From contig CP179212.1 of NCBI GenBank assembly GCA_051201675.1, forward strand, positions 744,001 through 808,000: a stretch of DNA of 64,000 nt. The letters run 5' to 3'. The position numbers and the translations under genes are program-made. This stretch comes from HTCC2207 sp002685195 (lineage in GTDB: Bacteria > Pseudomonadota > Gammaproteobacteria > Pseudomonadales > Porticoccaceae). Below are positions 63,292 through 64,000 of this stretch, one piece after another. Position 1 is the stretch's first letter, and every line of letters begins with the position of its first letter. The notes beneath the pieces were generated by a model that had not been told where the DNA came from, made no database searches, and saw nothing but the letters and a program-made list of their open reading frames with translations.

Positions 63292-64000
63292 AGCTGATAA
63301 CCTGATTCTGGAATGAGCCCGCTAGGTGGGGAAAGATTGAGTTGTTCAATCTGAGCGGGTATCTCTTTTATGATAGTGTCAATCATAGCCTCGGCAGCGG
63401 GGGATAGTGTCCAGTCATGACGTGTAATCATGCAAATATCTCGCTTCTCCATTGGAAGGAGCGGCCTTGATCTCAATTCTCCACTGGATTGAGGTATGGC
63501 CAGAGAGGGTAGCACGCTGACACCCAAGTTAGATCTCAGCATAGCTAAAAGCGTCGTAATGCTTGGAAAGTCAAATTTTGATGGCCCAAGAATTAGTCTG
63601 GAACGCATATTTTTAGTAATGCCTGAATCTAAAAATACCTCGTTACTGAGTGCGCTCCAGCTAATAGGTTCTTGGCTTTGTGCAAGATCATGGTCCTTAT
63701 GAAAGACTAGATCTAAATTATCCGAAAATAGAGGAGTAAATTTCAGTAGCTTACTTGTTTGCCAAACACTCCCAATACCAAAATCTACCTCATTACGTTC
63801 AACCTTCTGCTGAACACCTCTAGCGGTGTCATCATTTAGCAATAAATTAATCCCTGGAAAATTTTTAGAGAAAGTTTTGATGATAGGTGGCAGTAGTTGA
63901 TTGGCAACCGAGGGTACTATTGCGATGCTGATGTTACCAATTCTTCTCTCCGCAGTTGCCTTGAGATCAGAGATAGCAGTATCAAAATCTCGGACTAGTC
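63288..64000 (-). CDS. LysR-type regulator (partial, N-terminus off the window)
   Basis: The C-terminal 237 residues are present. The open frame continues through base 64000, and I can translate LVRDFDTAISDLKATAERR and GNISIAIVPSVANQLLPPII at its beginning. These are the linker and first strand of the LysR effector domain, so the DNA-binding part lies outside. The region GIGSVWQTSKLLKFTPLFSD and LVFHKDHDLA is typical. It is convergent with the Ldh-family gene. Confidence 0.88.
   Translation of the reverse strand, partial: LVRDFDTAISDLKATAERRIGNISIAIVPSVANQLLPPIIKTFSKNFPGINLLLNDDTARGVQQKVERNEVDFGIGSVWQTSKLLKFTPLFSDNLDLVFHKDHDLAQSQEPISWSALSNEVFLDSGITKNMRSRLILGPSKFDFPSITTLLAMLRSNLGVSVLPSLAIPQSSGELRSRPLLPMEKRDICMITRHDWTLSPAAEAMIDTIIKEIPAQIEQLNLSPPSGLIPESGYQL

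Noticed and set aside
63288..63842. Short 184-residue LysR-like protein starting inside the window
   Set aside because: The frame stays open to base 64000 with the effector-domain sequence, so the start is outside the window.
1..64000. CRISPR arrays, prophage genes, toxin-antitoxin pairs or transposases
   Set aside because: No regularly spaced repeats, phage structural genes, transposase motifs or toxin-antitoxin pairs were recognised anywhere.

Overview
The window looks like chromosomal DNA of a marine, heterotrophic gammaproteobacterium, probably of the SAR92/OM60 (OMG) type. This is inferred from four TonB-dependent receptors, a SAR92/OM60-like mix of DUF3604, HupE/UreJ and TPR-sulfotransferase genes, moderate GC, and gammaproteobacterial-type hslVU, msrPQ, queD and cvfB. 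No prophage, IS element, CRISPR array or rRNA was seen. Both ends cut a gene: hslU at base 1 and a LysR regulator at base 64000.

Layout. 1-1.2 kb: hslVU behind a sigma-32-like promoter. 1.2-10 kb: nitrogen catabolism, with two class III aminotransferases, a guanidinobutyrase-type ureohydrolase and a succinate-semialdehyde-type dehydrogenase. These can be read as guanidinobutyrate/polyamine to GABA to succinate. A desaturase, a DUF2459 protein and a MATE pump lie between them. 10.1-11.8 kb: the msrPQ methionine sulfoxide repair pair. 11.8-17.8 kb: an FAD-binding oxidase, a GlpD-like dehydrogenase and an FGGY kinase in one operon, divergent from an AraC-type regulator. 17.8-26.3 kb: a tight eight-gene minus-strand run (two parvulin-like proteins, HupE/UreJ, DUF3604, SDR, epimerase, cupin, dipeptidase). 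It lies directly downstream of two tandem paralogous TonB receptors (26.4-32.2 kb), each with its own terminator.

32.8-38.6 kb: a plus-strand run with a frameshifted APC permease, a dimethylargininase-type hydrolase, a sialidase-fold lipoprotein, a metallo-beta-lactamase-fold lipoprotein and a serine hydrolase. 38.7-53.5 kb: an apparent island with a TonB receptor, LacZ-type beta-galactosidase lipoprotein, SSS symporter, propeller-like protein, TPR-sulfotransferase, LysR regulator and CocE-type hydrolase. It is bracketed by an intact SRPBCC gene (38655-39050) and a roughly 235-bp broken copy of it (53250-53484) in the same orientation. 53.5-57.2 kb: small membrane protein, tRNA-Val/tRNA-Asp operon with promoter and terminator, queD, MFS transporter and cvfB. 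57.4-64 kb: a fourth TonB receptor, a second TPR-sulfotransferase, an Ldh-family oxidoreductase and a partial LysR regulator.

Most worth following up are the repeat-bracketed island, the repeated pairing of a TonB receptor with a TPR-sulfotransferase, the eight-gene DUF3604/HupE/parvulin operon beside duplicated receptors, the permease frameshift, and several well-formed dyads in divergent promoter regions. All functions are read from motifs by eye; no database search was run.
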